Of a stretch of 64,000 nt of DNA, positions 33,625 through 43,820 are shown piece by piece; the first letter of the stretch is position 1; every line of letters begins with the position of its first letter. The notes beneath the pieces were generated by a model. The model did not search any database. It saw nothing but the letters and a program-made list of their open reading frames with translations, and had not been told where the DNA came from. Made by a program: the position numbers and the translations under genes. This DNA is from Alphaproteobacteria bacterium 32-64-14 (GTDB lineage Bacteria > Pseudomonadota > Alphaproteobacteria > Caulobacterales > Hyphomonadaceae): contig NCEM01000017.1 of NCBI GenBank assembly GCA_002280725.1, positions 62,001 to 126,000 of the forward strand, given 5' to 3'.

Positions 33625-35349
33625 TCACCCCCCGCCGAACCGCGCGGTCCACTCCGCAACCTGCGCGTCCTCGATCTTGGTGAAGAGCTGCGGGGGTACG
33701 TTGATGCTCATGCCGCGCGGCAGGGCATCCAGCAGGGCGGGATAGCCACCTGCGCCAAGCTTATCGAGCGCAAGGCTGCGATTGCCCTCGGGCACGCCGA
33801 GTGCGTCGAGGATCTTCTTCGCGGTCTCGGGAATGATCGGCTGGGCGATGATTCCGAAGAGGGCGACGAGGTTGAGGCCGGCGCGGATGCCGACTGCGGC
33901 CTGATCGACCGAGGTCTTGTAGGCCGTCCACGGCGCGGCCTTGGTGATGTATTCGTTGCCGGCGGCCCAGATGGCGCGGGTTTCGGCGGCGGCCTTGCGG
34001 AATTCCATCGCCTCGTAGTGGCTGATCAGCGCGGGCAGGCGCGTGGCGAGTTCGTTCGCCATCCAGGCTTCATGCTCGCCGGGCTGGCCGCCCTCGGGAA
34101 CCTTGCCGTCGAACTTTGCAGCGGCATATTTTGTGATGCGGTTCACGAAATTGCCGAGCACGTCATTGAGGTCTGAGTTGATCGTCGCTTTGAACTGCTC
34201 CCACGTGAACGCGGTGTCGGAGCTCTCAGGCGAGTTGGCGATGAGATACCAGCGCCAGTAGTCGCCGGGCAGAAGCTCCAGCGCCTGGTCCATGAAGACG
34301 CCGCGCTTCTGGCTGGTCGAGAACTTGCCGCCATACCAGTTGAGCCAGTTGAACGCCTTGAGCTTGTCGACCAGTTTCCACGGCTCTTCCGAACCGAGGA
34401 TCGTGACGGGGAAGGAGACGGTGTGGAAGGCGACGTTGTCCTTGCCCATGAACTGGACGTAGGTGACATCGCTCGCGCCCTTGTCGAGCCGCCACCAGCT
34501 TTCCCAGTTGCCGCTGTTGGCTTCTGCCCATTCGACGGTCGAGCCGATGTATTCGACCGGCGCATCGAACCAGACGTAGAAGACCTTGTTTTCGAAGCCC
34601 GGTCGCGTGGCCCCGTTGCGCGTCACCGGCACGCCCCAGGCGAGATCGCGTGTGATCGAGCGATCTATCAGGCCTTCATCCAGCCACTTGTAGGCGATGG
34701 ATGTCGTGAGGTGCGGCCAGTCCTTCGCGCGCGCGTCGACGAACTTGCGCACATCGTCCTGCAGTTTCGATTGCAGCAGATAGAGGTGTCGCGTGTCGCG
34801 GATCTCGACATTGCGCGAGCCGGAGACGGAGGAGTAGGGGTTGATCAGCTCGACGGGATCAAGAAGCGTCCCGCAATTGTCGCACTGGTCGCCGCGCGCT
34901 TTCTCATAGCCGCAATTGGGGCAGGTCCCCTCGACATACCGATCCGGCAGGAAGCGCTTGTCGTCCACCGAGTAGACCTGCTTCGAGGTGCGCTCGTCGA
35001 TCAGGCCCTTGTCTTCGAGCACATCTGCGAAGTGTTGCGTCAGCTTGCGATTGGGCTCGCGCGAGGAGCGGCCGAACCAGTCGAACGACAGGGAGAAACC
35101 GGCGCCGACGCGCTTCTGGATGTCATGCTGTTCGTCGCAATACTGCGCCGTTGTCTGCCCCGCCTCGATGGCCGCGAGTTCGGCAGGCGTGCCGTGCTCG
35201 TCGGTGGCGCAGATGAAAAGCACATCATTGCCGGCCGCACGGTTGTAACGGGCATAGACATCTGCCGGCAGCATCGACCCGGCGAGGTTGCCGAGGTGCT
35301 TGACCCCATTGATGTAGGGCAGGGCCGAAGTGATGAGGATGCGCGCCAT
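33625..35349 (-). CDS. metG: Methionyl-tRNA synthetase
   Basis: 574 residues if started at the conventional ATG at 35349 (MARILITSALPYING). Signatures: HLGN (HIGH), a zinc knuckle CPNC...CDNC, and KFSTS in place of KMSKS within GGKFSTSQKRGVFM, a variant common in alphaproteobacteria. It charges tRNA-Met and tRNA-fMet. The same reading frame continues upstream without a stop through a complete membrane-protein sequence, so a fusion of about 770 residues is possible. A weak GGA lies nine bases before the internal ATG. Confidence 0.92.
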   Translation of the reverse strand: MARILITSALPYINGVKHLGNLAGSMLPADVYARYNRAAGNDVLFICATDEHGTPAELAAIEAGQTTAQYCDEQHDIQKRVGAGFSLSFDWFGRSSREPNRKLTQHFADVLEDKGLIDERTSKQVYSVDDKRFLPDRYVEGTCPNCGYEKARGDQCDNCGTLLDPVELINPYSSVSGSRNVEIRDTRHLYLLQSKLQDDVRKFVDARAKDWPHLTTSIAYKWLDEGLIDRSITRDLAWGVPVTRNGATRPGFENKVFYVWFDAPVEYIGSTVEWAEANSGNWESWWRLDKGASDVTYVQFMGKDNVAFHTVSFPVTILGSEEPWKLVDKLKAFNWLNWYGGKFSTSQKRGVFMDQALELLPGDYWRWYLIANSPESSDTAFTWEQFKATINSDLNDVLGNFVNRITKYAAAKFDGKVPEGGQPGEHEAWMANELATRLPALISHYEAMEFRKAAAETRAIWAAGNEYITKAAPWTAYKTSVDQAAVGIRAGLNLVALFGIIAQPIIPETAKKILDALGVPEGNRSLALDKLGAGGYPALLDALPRGMSINVPPQLFTKIEDAQVAEWTARFGGG

Positions 35350-35943
35350 GGTGGTCCGTCGGATGCAGGGCGCAGTCGCAGGGAGGCGAAGCGCTGGCCG
35401 GGCTTGTACTGTCAGGACCAGCATGGCTACGCCCGCCGTCCATTGCGCCCAGCGCGCCGGCACGAATATGGCGAACAGGCAGATCAGCAAGTAAGGCAGG
35501 TTTCCAAGGGCCACCTGGAGCGCCAGCCATGGCGTCGGGGTCTGCAGGTAGACGAGGCTCATCGCCACGAAGACGAGCAGCAGCAAGACGTACAGGCCAT
35601 AGAACAGCCGATAGTTGCTCCAGTAGAACGCTTCCATGTCGATCGTCTTGTCCTCCGGCGCCTCGGGTGAAACCGCCGCGCACATGAGGTAAAGGACAAC
35701 TGACGCCACGAAGAAGAGCGTGATCGTGTAGAGGTCCCACGACGCGACGCCGCGATAGTCCCACATCGCCAGCCAGTCGATGTAGACCTCGATCACCGCC
35801 TTGAGCATCACCAGCGTGAGCAGGCCGGAGAAGCGGACGCGCTTGCGTGCGACCAGCATCAGGCCGACGCGGGACAGCAGGTGGCCCAGCGCCAGCGCGT
35901 ACACGAACGAAAGCAGGATCAGGACAAAGTCGAAGCTTTCCAT
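35350..35943 (-). CDS. Membrane-protein segment in frame with metG
   Basis: 198 codons from the ATG at 35943, then directly into MetRS with no stop. Hydrophobic helices begin FVLILLSFVYALALGHLL and continue with a VVLYLMCAAVSPE motif. The pattern matches the free-standing 182-residue protein at 25188-25736. The last 25 residues (Arg/Pro/Thr) look like a linker or former non-coding stretch. Either the stop has been lost, giving a membrane-anchored MetRS, or two genes overlap in one frame with separate starts. Confidence 0.6.
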
Positions 35944-36060
35944 CGCGCAGCAACCCATCGCGCGCGACCAGCCCACCCGTCACAACCGCCGGAAAAGCCT
36001 ACCGGAAGGCGTGGCTGGGCCGCAATTGTGGATTTGGCTGGGGAAGGGGAGCGCCGCCGC

Positions 36061-36267
36061 TTACTTTGCGACGATGGCGTCGCCGTCGCGGGCGAGGGTG
36101 TAGGAAGCAAGCACGACTGGAGCGCTGGTGGATGCGTCCGCACGTTGCGCCATGGCATACGCGGGCTGCTCGGCGACATCGCGGCGGTAGTCGGTGGAGG
36201 CATCATAGATGAAGCCGCAGAAGCCGATTGCGAGCGCGCCCAGGGTCATCAGATTGAGTCGTTGCAT
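36061..36267 (-). CDS. Small exported or membrane-anchored protein
   Basis: 68 residues: a hydrophobic N-terminus (LMTLGALAIGFCGFIYD) acts as signal or anchor, followed by a short polar tail. No family recognised. The 267-base gap after its start (36268-36534) holds the tRNA promoter and otherwise nothing evident. Confidence 0.5.
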   Translation of the reverse strand: MQRLNLMTLGALAIGFCGFIYDASTDYRRDVAEQPAYAMAQRADASTSAPVVLASYTLARDGDAIVAK

Positions 36268-36469
36268 CTCTCGTATCCCTGACCTGTCCGTTTTTTACGC
36301 TGGACCATGTATCCGTCTGGGCGTGCTAACGGCCCCGTTCGACCCGGGTTCCCGCCAAGTCCATTTCTCGCCGCCCGGACGTGACAAAGGCGCCGCAACG
36401 GCGCTGGCGTGGTCAAAAACCGGCCAGATACGGCGTTCCGTGCCGTGGGCAGGGTTTTCGCAAACCGGC

Positions 36470-36498
36470 TTGCACTGGAGCGGGAGGGCGCCTATTCC
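36470..36498 (+). promoter_or_regulatory. Probable promoter of tRNA-Thr
   Basis: TTGCAC (36470-36475), a 17-base spacer and TATTCC (36493-36498) lie 36 bases before the mature tRNA start, fitting a sigma-70 promoter with a short 5' leader. Confidence 0.5.
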
Positions 36499-36534
36499 CC
36501 CGGTTGCGGCCAGCATTCCACAAGGTGACGGCAC

Positions 36535-36609
36535 GCCGGATTAGCTCAGCGGTAGAGCAGCGGTTTTGTAAACCGAAGGTCGGGGGTTCAATCCCCTCAT
36601 CCGGCACCA
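36535..36609 (+). tRNA. tRNA-Thr (anticodon UGU)
   Basis: 75 bases including an encoded CCA. The acceptor stem GCCGGAT pairs with ATCCGGC, the D-stem is GCTC/GAGC, the anticodon loop is TTTGTAA (anticodon TGT, reading ACA-type threonine codons) and the T-arm GGGGG-TTCAATC-CCCTC is standard. A short inverted repeat (AGCCTC/GAGGCT) starts at the 3' end. No repeated 3' end suggesting integration was noticed. Confidence 0.97.
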
Positions 36610-36759
36610 GCCTCTCGCCCGAGGCTCGCGGCGACCACAGTTCCGAAACTCAGTGTTTTTCAGCAGCTTTGCCGTTGCGTGGCCTTTCTTCGCCGTGGCG
36701 CTGGGCTATGGTGATCACACACAGGTGAAATACCGGGGCGGGGACTCAGGAGGGACGTC

Positions 36760-39700
36760 GTGGGGACGAACAAGGTTTGGCGCGCGCTTAAGTACGCGGC
36801 CGCCACCGCTATCGCTGCAACTTCATTGGCGCTTCAGGCCTGCGGGCCATCGGCCAGCGATCCCAACCAGGCGACGAGCGTCAAGGGCGACGACCAGGGC
36901 CCGCAAATGGCGACGCGGCAGGGCAACTCCCCACGCTCTGGCGGCTCCGGCGAGTTCGAGTTTGTCCGCTACACGATCGATGTGGCCGGCGACACGCCGC
37001 GCGCCTGCCTCGCTTTCTCCTCCACACTCAGCCCGACGGCGGATTACCGCCCGTATGTGGACATGGGCGATGGTCCGCAGATCGCGCTGTCGACGGATGG
37101 CGCCAATCTATGCCTCGGCGGCCTGAATTTCGGCGCTGACCGTGAAATCCGCATCCGCTCCGGCCTGCCGTCCGCTGACGGCCGTTCGCTGGCGTTCGAC
37201 GAGGGCGTGACGATCTCGTTCGGCGATCGTCCTGCCTATGTCGGCTTCAAGGGCGATGGCGTGATCCTGCCGCGCATCGACGCTGACGGCCTCGCGCTGG
37301 AAACGGTGAACGTCGAGAAGGTGAAGGTCACCATCTCGCGCATCACCGATCGCGCGCTGGCCTTCAAGACCATCACCCAGGGCTATTCGCACAGCGCGGG
37401 CGGCTGGGGCTATATGGACTACAATTCGGAAGTCTATGACGTCGCCGAACAACTCTGGACCGGCGAAATCGACACGCCCGGATCGCCGAACTCGGCGACC
37501 ACGACCGTATTCCCGATCGCCAAAGCGGTTCCGCGTCTTCAGCCCGGCGCCTATTTCGTCGAACTCGACCAGATCAATGCTGGCGGCGATGTGCCCAGCG
37601 AAGCCGCGCGGGCCAAGCGCTGGCTGGTGATCACCGACCTTGCCGTCACCACCTATTCCGGCACGGACGGCATGATGGCGACTGTGCGGTCGCTCCAGTC
37701 TGCCAAGCCGGTGTCGGGCGTAAAGCTCGAGCTTGTCGCGCGCAACAACGAAGTGCTGGCGCGCGGCGACAGCGATAGCTCAGGCCGGGTCAGCTTCTCG
37801 GGTCCGATCATGCGTGGAGAGGGCAATGTCTCGCCGCGCATGTTGATGGCCTATGCGCCCAATGGCGACTTCGCGATCCTCGATCTTGACCGCGCGGCGG
37901 TTGATCTCACCGAGCGCGACATTGGCGGACGTGCACCGGCACAGGCGGCGGATGCGTTCGTCTATACCGAGCGCGGCGTCTATCGCCCCGGCGAGACCGT
38001 GCAGATCAGCGCCATCATCCGCGATGCTGCGGCGGTGTCGCTCAGCAATCGCGCGGGCTCTGTCGTCGTCTATGGCCCGAACGGGCTGGAGGCTGGGCGG
38101 CAGCGCTTCAAGGATACGCGCGCGCTCAATGGCGCGGTGACCTATCCGTTCCCAGTTCCCAAGACGGCAGCGCGCGGCTCGTGGCGCATCGCCACCGAGA
38201 TCGACGGCGTTGGCGTCGTCGGGTCGGAATCGTTCGCGGTGGAGGACTTTGTTCCCCAGCGCATCGAACTGAAACTGCAGGCGGACTCCACCTCGCCCAT
38301 GCGCGGGGATGAATCCCGCCCGATCACGTCCGACGTGCGCTTCTATTACGGCGCGCCGGGCGCTGACCTGCCGGTGGAAGGCAATGTGCGCGTCGAGCCC
38401 GACGCCAACCCGTTCCCAGAACTGAAAGGCTTCGCGTTCGGCCGTCATGACGAGCAGTTCCGCGAATCCACCTTCGATCTCGCGACCGCGACCACCAATG
38501 CGCAGGGCCGGGCCATCCTGACGCTCGATCCGCGTGCGGCTGACAACGTGGACTCAACGCGCCCGCTTCGCCTGCGCTCGGTCATCTCGGCCATCGAGCC
38601 GGGCGGACGCGCCGTTCGCGACGATGTGCGGATCGCCTACCGCCCCGAGGCCCGCTATGTCGGCGTGAAGCCGGCGTTTGAGGATCGGTCATCGAAAGAG
38701 GGCGAGTCGGCGAGCTTCGAGGTCATCTCGGTGGATCGCACGGGCGCGCTCAAGGCGGCCAAGATCAACTGGCGCCTCGTGCGCATCGACTGGAAGTATG
38801 ACTGGTACCGCGAAGGCGGCGGCGCCTGGCAGTGGCGTCAGTCGCGCCGGGTTGTCGAACTCGAAACCGGCCAACTCAACATCGCCGAAGGCCAGCGCGG
38901 CTCGCTGAAGACGCGCCAGCTCGACTATGGCGATTTCGAACTCTACCTGACCGAAGAAGCCAATGGCGGTGAAGCTTCCTATGGCTTCTGGTCGGGTTGG
39001 GGCGGCCAGCCGCAGGATGGCGTCGAAGCGCCGGATCGCGTGCGCGTGCAGGTTCCGGACAAGATGCCGGCCGTGGGTCAGGACGTCGATGTCACGATCA
39101 TGCCGCCCTATTCGGGCGAGGCTGAGATCGTGGTTGCCTCCGAGAACGTGATCACCACGCGCACCATCACAGTGGAAGCCAACAAGGGCGCGAACATCAA
39201 GTTTCCGGTCACGCGCGAGTGGGGCGCAGGCGTCTACATCATGGCGACGGTCTACACGCCGCGCGATGCCGTGAAGACGCCCAAGCCGCGCCGCGCCGTT
39301 GGCGTATCGCACGTGGCGGTCGATGTTTCGGCGCGCACGTTCAAGCTCGACATCGCAGCGCCGGAAGTTCAGCGCCCGAATGCCAAGATGACCATCAACG
39401 TCACGGCGTCGGGTCCGCAGGCTGGCGGCTTTGTGCAGATCGTGGCGGTGGACGAGGGCATCCTCGCGCTCACCCGTCACGCAACCCCCGATCCGGCGGC
39501 CTACTTCTTCGGCAAGCGCCGTCTCGGCGTTGAGCTACGGGATGACTATGGCCGCCTGCTCGATCCCAACCAGGGCGCGGCCGGCAACATCCGTCAGGGT
39601 GGTGACCAGATCGGCGGGGCAGGTCTTACTGTCGTGCCGACGCAGTCCGTGGTGCTGACGTCTGCGCCTGTGAAGCTAAATGGCGGCAAGGCGAGCGTCA

Positions 39701-41676
39701 CGTTCGACGTGCCGGCGTTCAATGGGCAGCTGCGCGTCATGGCGGTTGCGTGGTCGGACGCAGGCGTCGGATCGGCTGGCAAGGCCGTGACGGTGCGCGA
39801 TGCGGTGCCTGCGCTGATGGCGCTCCCGCGCTTCCTCGCGCCGGGCGACTCCGCAACGGCGACGCTGACCGTCGACAACGTTGAAGGACAGGCAGGCGCC
39901 TATGCCGCCGCGATCCAGGCGTCCGCGCCTGTACGCGCGTCGACCGGGCAGCTGACGGCCAACCTCCAGAAAGGCCAGCGTCAGGATCTCAGCGCGGCGT
40001 TCTCGGCTTCGGCAGAGGGCATCTCGACTGTGTCGTTCAACCTGACCGGTCCGGGCAACTATGCCGTCTCGCGCTCGTATCTGATCCAGACCCGTTCGGC
40101 CTGGATGCCGGCGAGCTATGTGGTGCGCACGACGCTGCAGCCGGGGGCGGCGTTCACGCCGGCCGCGGATTCGCTCGCCTCGTTCGTGCCGGGCTCGTCC
40201 TATGTGCAGGTGTCGTTCTCGCCCATTCCGATGGACGCGGCCGCCCTGTTCGAGTCGCTCGAGCAATACCCCTATGGCTGCACGGAACAGATCGTCAGCC
40301 GTGCGATGCCGCTTCTCTATGCGAAGTACGTCGCTGCGCTGGCCGGCCGGAAAACCCCGGCTGACCTGCAGGGCCAGATCCAGGAAGCTGTCTCGACGCT
40401 GCTGAACCGGCAGGGATCGGATGGCGCGATTGGCCTCTGGCGCACGGGTGACGGCCTCGCCAGCCCGTGGCTTGGCGCCTACGCGACGGACTTCCTGTTC
40501 CGCGCCAAGGCCGCCGGCTTCGTGGTTCCCGATGCGGCGCTCGACAAGGCGTATGACGCGCTCGAGGAGTTCGCGGTTCGCGAGGATCGCTACTCCTCCG
40601 GCTACGACTTCGACGTCTACGAAAGCCGCTGGCATTCGGACACGCAGAAGCAGTTGATGGATCGTTCGGTCGCCTATGCTGCCTATGTGCTGGCGAAAGC
40701 CGGCCGCATGGATCGTGCACGCCTGCGCTATCTGCACGATGACAAGCTGAAGGAAATTGGCAGCCCGCTGGCGCGCGCTCAGATTGGCGCCGCGCTCTAC
40801 ATGATCGGCGACAACGCCCGCGCCAAATCAGCCTTCGATCAGGCCGAAGCAGCGCTCGGCTACGTCAACACCGGCGACTACTACCAGACGACGCGCCGTG
40901 ATCTCGCTGGCGTTCTCGCCCTGGCGCAGGAAGCCAGGCAGACCGATCGCGTCAACAGGCTGTCCCAGCGTGTCGCGCAGGACATGCCCGAGCCGGACAG
41001 GCTGACGACGCAGGAGAAGGCCTTCCTTCTTCTCGCCGCCAATGCGCTGTCGGGCGGCCAGGCTGGCGTCAACGTGGCTGTCGGGGGGCAAGCCACGGCT
41101 GTGTCCACCGGCGTCTATCGCCTGAGCGGCGCCCAGATGGCCTCGCCCCCGTCCTTCACCAACCGCGGCTCCGGCCAGGTATGGGTGACGTCGGTCTCGC
41201 GCGGCTCGCCCGCGTCGGCCCCGCCGCCCGCCTATGACGGCATGGTTGCCTCCAAGCAGCTGTGGACGCCGGGCGGCGCGCCGATCAACGGCACGTCGTT
41301 CGCGCAGGGCGATCGCGTCATCATCGCGCTCTCGGTGGCCTCGTCCGAAATGCGGCGCACGCCGCTGATCGTGGCGGACCTGCTGCCGGCGGGCTTCGAG
41401 ATCGAAGCCGTGCTGCGTCCGGAAGATGCTGGGCCGTCGGGGGCTTACAGCTTCCTCGGCGATCTGGCGGCGCCGGATATCGCAGAGGCGCGCGACGATC
41501 GTTTCATCGCCTCGCTCGATCTCTATGACCAGCAGCGCGTGACGTTGGCCTACATGGTTCGCGTGGTGACGCCCGGCATGTTCACGATGCCCGGCGTCGT
41601 CGCCGAGCACATGTACAAGCCGGAAACCTTCGCGCGCACGGGTTCGCAGACGATCCAGGTATCGAAGCGGAACTGA
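36760..41676 (+). CDS. yfhM: Alpha-2-macroglobulin family lipoprotein (YfhM-like)
   Basis: 1638 residues, GTG start after AGGAGGGA. The lipobox LQAC puts the acylated cysteine at 28. The chain carries serial macroglobulin beta domains, the thioester motif GCTEQ (Cys1174) in YPYGCTEQIVSR, and a helical thioester domain after it. Family knowledge: such proteins trap attacking proteases in the periplasm and are coupled to PBP1C, which repairs the wall; E. coli has yfhM-pbpC in the same order. The stop overlaps the pbpC start by one base (TGATG). The thioester is intact. Confidence 0.93.
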   Translation: MGTNKVWRALKYAAATAIAATSLALQACGPSASDPNQATSVKGDDQGPQMATRQGNSPRSGGSGEFEFVRYTIDVAGDTPRACLAFSSTLSPTADYRPYVDMGDGPQIALSTDGANLCLGGLNFGADREIRIRSGLPSADGRSLAFDEGVTISFGDRPAYVGFKGDGVILPRIDADGLALETVNVEKVKVTISRITDRALAFKTITQGYSHSAGGWGYMDYNSEVYDVAEQLWTGEIDTPGSPNSATTTVFPIAKAVPRLQPGAYFVELDQINAGGDVPSEAARAKRWLVITDLAVTTYSGTDGMMATVRSLQSAKPVSGVKLELVARNNEVLARGDSDSSGRVSFSGPIMRGEGNVSPRMLMAYAPNGDFAILDLDRAAVDLTERDIGGRAPAQAADAFVYTERGVYRPGETVQISAIIRDAAAVSLSNRAGSVVVYGPNGLEAGRQRFKDTRALNGAVTYPFPVPKTAARGSWRIATEIDGVGVVGSESFAVEDFVPQRIELKLQADSTSPMRGDESRPITSDVRFYYGAPGADLPVEGNVRVEPDANPFPELKGFAFGRHDEQFRESTFDLATATTNAQGRAILTLDPRAADNVDSTRPLRLRSVISAIEPGGRAVRDDVRIAYRPEARYVGVKPAFEDRSSKEGESASFEVISVDRTGALKAAKINWRLVRIDWKYDWYREGGGAWQWRQSRRVVELETGQLNIAEGQRGSLKTRQLDYGDFELYLTEEANGGEASYGFWSGWGGQPQDGVEAPDRVRVQVPDKMPAVGQDVDVTIMPPYSGEAEIVVASENVITTRTITVEANKGANIKFPVTREWGAGVYIMATVYTPRDAVKTPKPRRAVGVSHVAVDVSARTFKLDIAAPEVQRPNAKMTINVTASGPQAGGFVQIVAVDEGILALTRHATPDPAAYFFGKRRLGVELRDDYGRLLDPNQGAAGNIRQGGDQIGGAGLTVVPTQSVVLTSAPVKLNGGKASVTFDVPAFNGQLRVMAVAWSDAGVGSAGKAVTVRDAVPALMALPRFLAPGDSATATLTVDNVEGQAGAYAAAIQASAPVRASTGQLTANLQKGQRQDLSAAFSASAEGISTVSFNLTGPGNYAVSRSYLIQTRSAWMPASYVVRTTLQPGAAFTPAADSLASFVPGSSYVQVSFSPIPMDAAALFESLEQYPYGCTEQIVSRAMPLLYAKYVAALAGRKTPADLQGQIQEAVSTLLNRQGSDGAIGLWRTGDGLASPWLGAYATDFLFRAKAAGFVVPDAALDKAYDALEEFAVREDRYSSGYDFDVYESRWHSDTQKQLMDRSVAYAAYVLAKAGRMDRARLRYLHDDKLKEIGSPLARAQIGAALYMIGDNARAKSAFDQAEAALGYVNTGDYYQTTRRDLAGVLALAQEARQTDRVNRLSQRVAQDMPEPDRLTTQEKAFLLLAANALSGGQAGVNVAVGGQATAVSTGVYRLSGAQMASPPSFTNRGSGQVWVTSVSRGSPASAPPPAYDGMVASKQLWTPGGAPINGTSFAQGDRVIIALSVASSEMRRTPLIVADLLPAGFEIEAVLRPEDAGPSGAYSFLGDLAAPDIAEARDDRFIASLDLYDQQRVTLAYMVRVVTPGMFTMPGVVAEHMYKPETFARTGSQTIQVSKRN

Positions 41677-43820
41677 TGCATGAGTTGCTGAAACGGGCTG
41701 CCAGCTTTCTTGGAAGGTTCAAACCTCCCGAGGGCTGGCGGTTTCGTTTCTGGTGGCCTGAAGAGTGGTGGCGCAAGGTCGCGCTGGTCGTGCTGTACAT
41801 CCTCGCGCCGCTGGTCGTGCTCGATTGGCTGCTGCCGCCGCCGATCTACAAGGGCGACATCGTCTCGGGTGTCGTCATGGACCGGCGCGGCGCCGTGATG
41901 CGCATCTTCCCGGTCGAGGACGGCAAGTGGCGCATGCGCGCGCACCTTGATGGAATCGACAGCGATTTCATCGATGCGCTGCTGGCCTACGAGGACAAGC
42001 GCTTCCGCGACCATGGCGGGGTGGATTTCCTCGCGCTGGCCCGGGCCGGCGGTTCGCTGGTATCGGCGGGCCAGATCGTGTCGGGAGGCTCGACCATCAC
42101 GATGCAGACGGCGCGCCTGCTCGAGCCGCGCTCACGCAATATCTTATCCAAGGTCATCGAGGTGTTCCGCGCCTGGCAGCTTGAACGGCGGCTGAGCAAG
42201 GACGAGATCCTCGAACTCTATCTCACGCTCGCCCCCTATGGGGGCAACCTTGAAGGCGTGCGCGCAGCCTCATGGGCCTATTTCGGACGGGAGCCGGATA
42301 ATCTCTCGCCAGACCAGATCGCCATGCTGATCGCACTGCCCCAATCGCCCGAGGCGCGCCGGCCCGACCTGCGCCCGCAGGCCGCCATCGTCGCGCGCGA
42401 GCGTGTGTTGATGCGTCTCGCCGTCGAAGGCGTCTTCGCCCCCGATCTTGCAAAAGAGTCAGCCGAATACCCCGCGCCCAAGCGCGGCAGCTTCCCGACG
42501 CTGGCTTGGCATGCGTCCGACGAGGCGCTGAAGCGCGCGCCATCGCCCGACAACATCCGCACCACGCTCGATCTCAATCTTCAGCGCGAGGTCGAGCAGA
42601 TCGCGCTGCGCGCCGCCGGTCCCACGCGCGATGGCGCGCAGGCGGCGGTGATGGTGGTGGACATCGCCACCCGCGAAGTGCGCGCGGCTGCGGGTTCCGC
42701 CAATCGCGCGTCGCTTGGCGGCTGGATCGATCTCACGGACCGGCCACGCTCACCTGGCTCCACACTGAAACCCTTCATCTACGGTCTGGCTTTCGACGAT
42801 GGCGTCGCTGCGCCCGACACGCGCATCTCGGACACGCCGCGCCGCTACGCGAGCTACCGGCCTGACAACTTCGACCGCACGTTTCGTGGCGATGTCACGG
42901 TCGCACAAGCGCTCCAACACTCGCTAAACGTACCTGCCGTGTCCGCGCTGGACGCAGTCGGCGCCCAACGCTTCGCCGCCGCGCTGGCGTTTGCCGGCGC
43001 CGATCTCTCCATGCCGTTGGCCGCAGATGATGAGGCTGGCCTTGCCATCGCGCTGGGCGGCACGGGCATGACGGTGCGCGATATTGCGCTGCTGTATGCG
43101 GCCCTCGGCGATGGCGGCCGCGCGCTGCCGCTGGTCTGGCTTGAGGACGAGCGCATCAAGGCGAAGGTGAGCAAGCCCGTCGCGACGCAGATCATGTCGG
43201 CGCAATCTGCGCTGCAGATTGTCGATATTCTCGCCGATGCGCCGGCGCCGGATGGACGCATGCCCGCGCTGCTGACGCAGGAAGCGCCGGTGATCGCGGC
43301 GAAGACCGGCACATCCTACGGCTTCCGCGATGCGTGGGCGGCGGCGACGGGCAATGGCTATGCCGTCGTCGTGTGGATCGGGCGCGCGGATTCCGGCCCG
43401 CGTCCGGGCGTCACGGGCCGCGATGCAGCGCTGCCGATCCTGTTCGACGTCTACGACGCGATTGGCCGCGTTCTGCCCGCGCGCACAACCGGGCCAAGCC
43501 TGCGCCAGGAAGCGCCGGGCGGCCACACGCCGCCATCCGCGCTGGCGCGGTTCGAGCGTGCGAATGCGCCGCCGCAGATATTTTTCCCGCCGGATGGCTC
43601 GGAAGTGTTCAAGGATGGCGAACACACATCCTTCGTGCTGTCGGCGCAAGGGCACGGAAAGCTCACCTGGTATGTCGATGGCAAGCCGCTGGCGCGCAAT
43701 GTCGCCGGCGATACGGTCTGGCGGCCCGGCGACACGGGCTTCTACGAAGTGAAAGTGGTCGACGACGCAGGCCGCACAACCAAGGCGCGTGTGCGCATCC
43801 TGTCGCCGGATGGAAACTAG
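41676..43820 (+). CDS. pbpC: Penicillin-binding protein 1C (bifunctional)
   Basis: 714 residues. An N-terminal cytoplasmic stub and membrane helix (VALVVLYILAPLVVLDWLL) are followed by a GT51 glycosyltransferase (AYEDKRFRDHGGVDF, Glu106, and GGSTITMQTARLLEP) and a transpeptidase with STLK (Ser362-Lys365), SLN and KTGTS. The C-terminal domain ends FYEVKVVDDAGRTTKA, the BiPBP_C type. It polymerises and crosslinks peptidoglycan. Coupled translation with the macroglobulin indicates a shared defence or repair function. Confidence 0.94.
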   Translation: MHELLKRAASFLGRFKPPEGWRFRFWWPEEWWRKVALVVLYILAPLVVLDWLLPPPIYKGDIVSGVVMDRRGAVMRIFPVEDGKWRMRAHLDGIDSDFIDALLAYEDKRFRDHGGVDFLALARAGGSLVSAGQIVSGGSTITMQTARLLEPRSRNILSKVIEVFRAWQLERRLSKDEILELYLTLAPYGGNLEGVRAASWAYFGREPDNLSPDQIAMLIALPQSPEARRPDLRPQAAIVARERVLMRLAVEGVFAPDLAKESAEYPAPKRGSFPTLAWHASDEALKRAPSPDNIRTTLDLNLQREVEQIALRAAGPTRDGAQAAVMVVDIATREVRAAAGSANRASLGGWIDLTDRPRSPGSTLKPFIYGLAFDDGVAAPDTRISDTPRRYASYRPDNFDRTFRGDVTVAQALQHSLNVPAVSALDAVGAQRFAAALAFAGADLSMPLAADDEAGLAIALGGTGMTVRDIALLYAALGDGGRALPLVWLEDERIKAKVSKPVATQIMSAQSALQIVDILADAPAPDGRMPALLTQEAPVIAAKTGTSYGFRDAWAAATGNGYAVVVWIGRADSGPRPGVTGRDAALPILFDVYDAIGRVLPARTTGPSLRQEAPGGHTPPSALARFERANAPPQIFFPPDGSEVFKDGEHTSFVLSAQGHGKLTWYVDGKPLARNVAGDTVWRPGDTGFYEVKVVDDAGRTTKARVRILSPDGN

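Noticed and set aside
36535-36609. tRNA-Thr as attachment site of an integrated element
   Set aside because: No integrase or repeated tRNA 3' end was visible on either side.
36609-36626. A hairpin (AGCCTC/GAGGCT) after the tRNA as terminator
   Set aside because: No T-tract follows directly; could be a processing structure, so not called.
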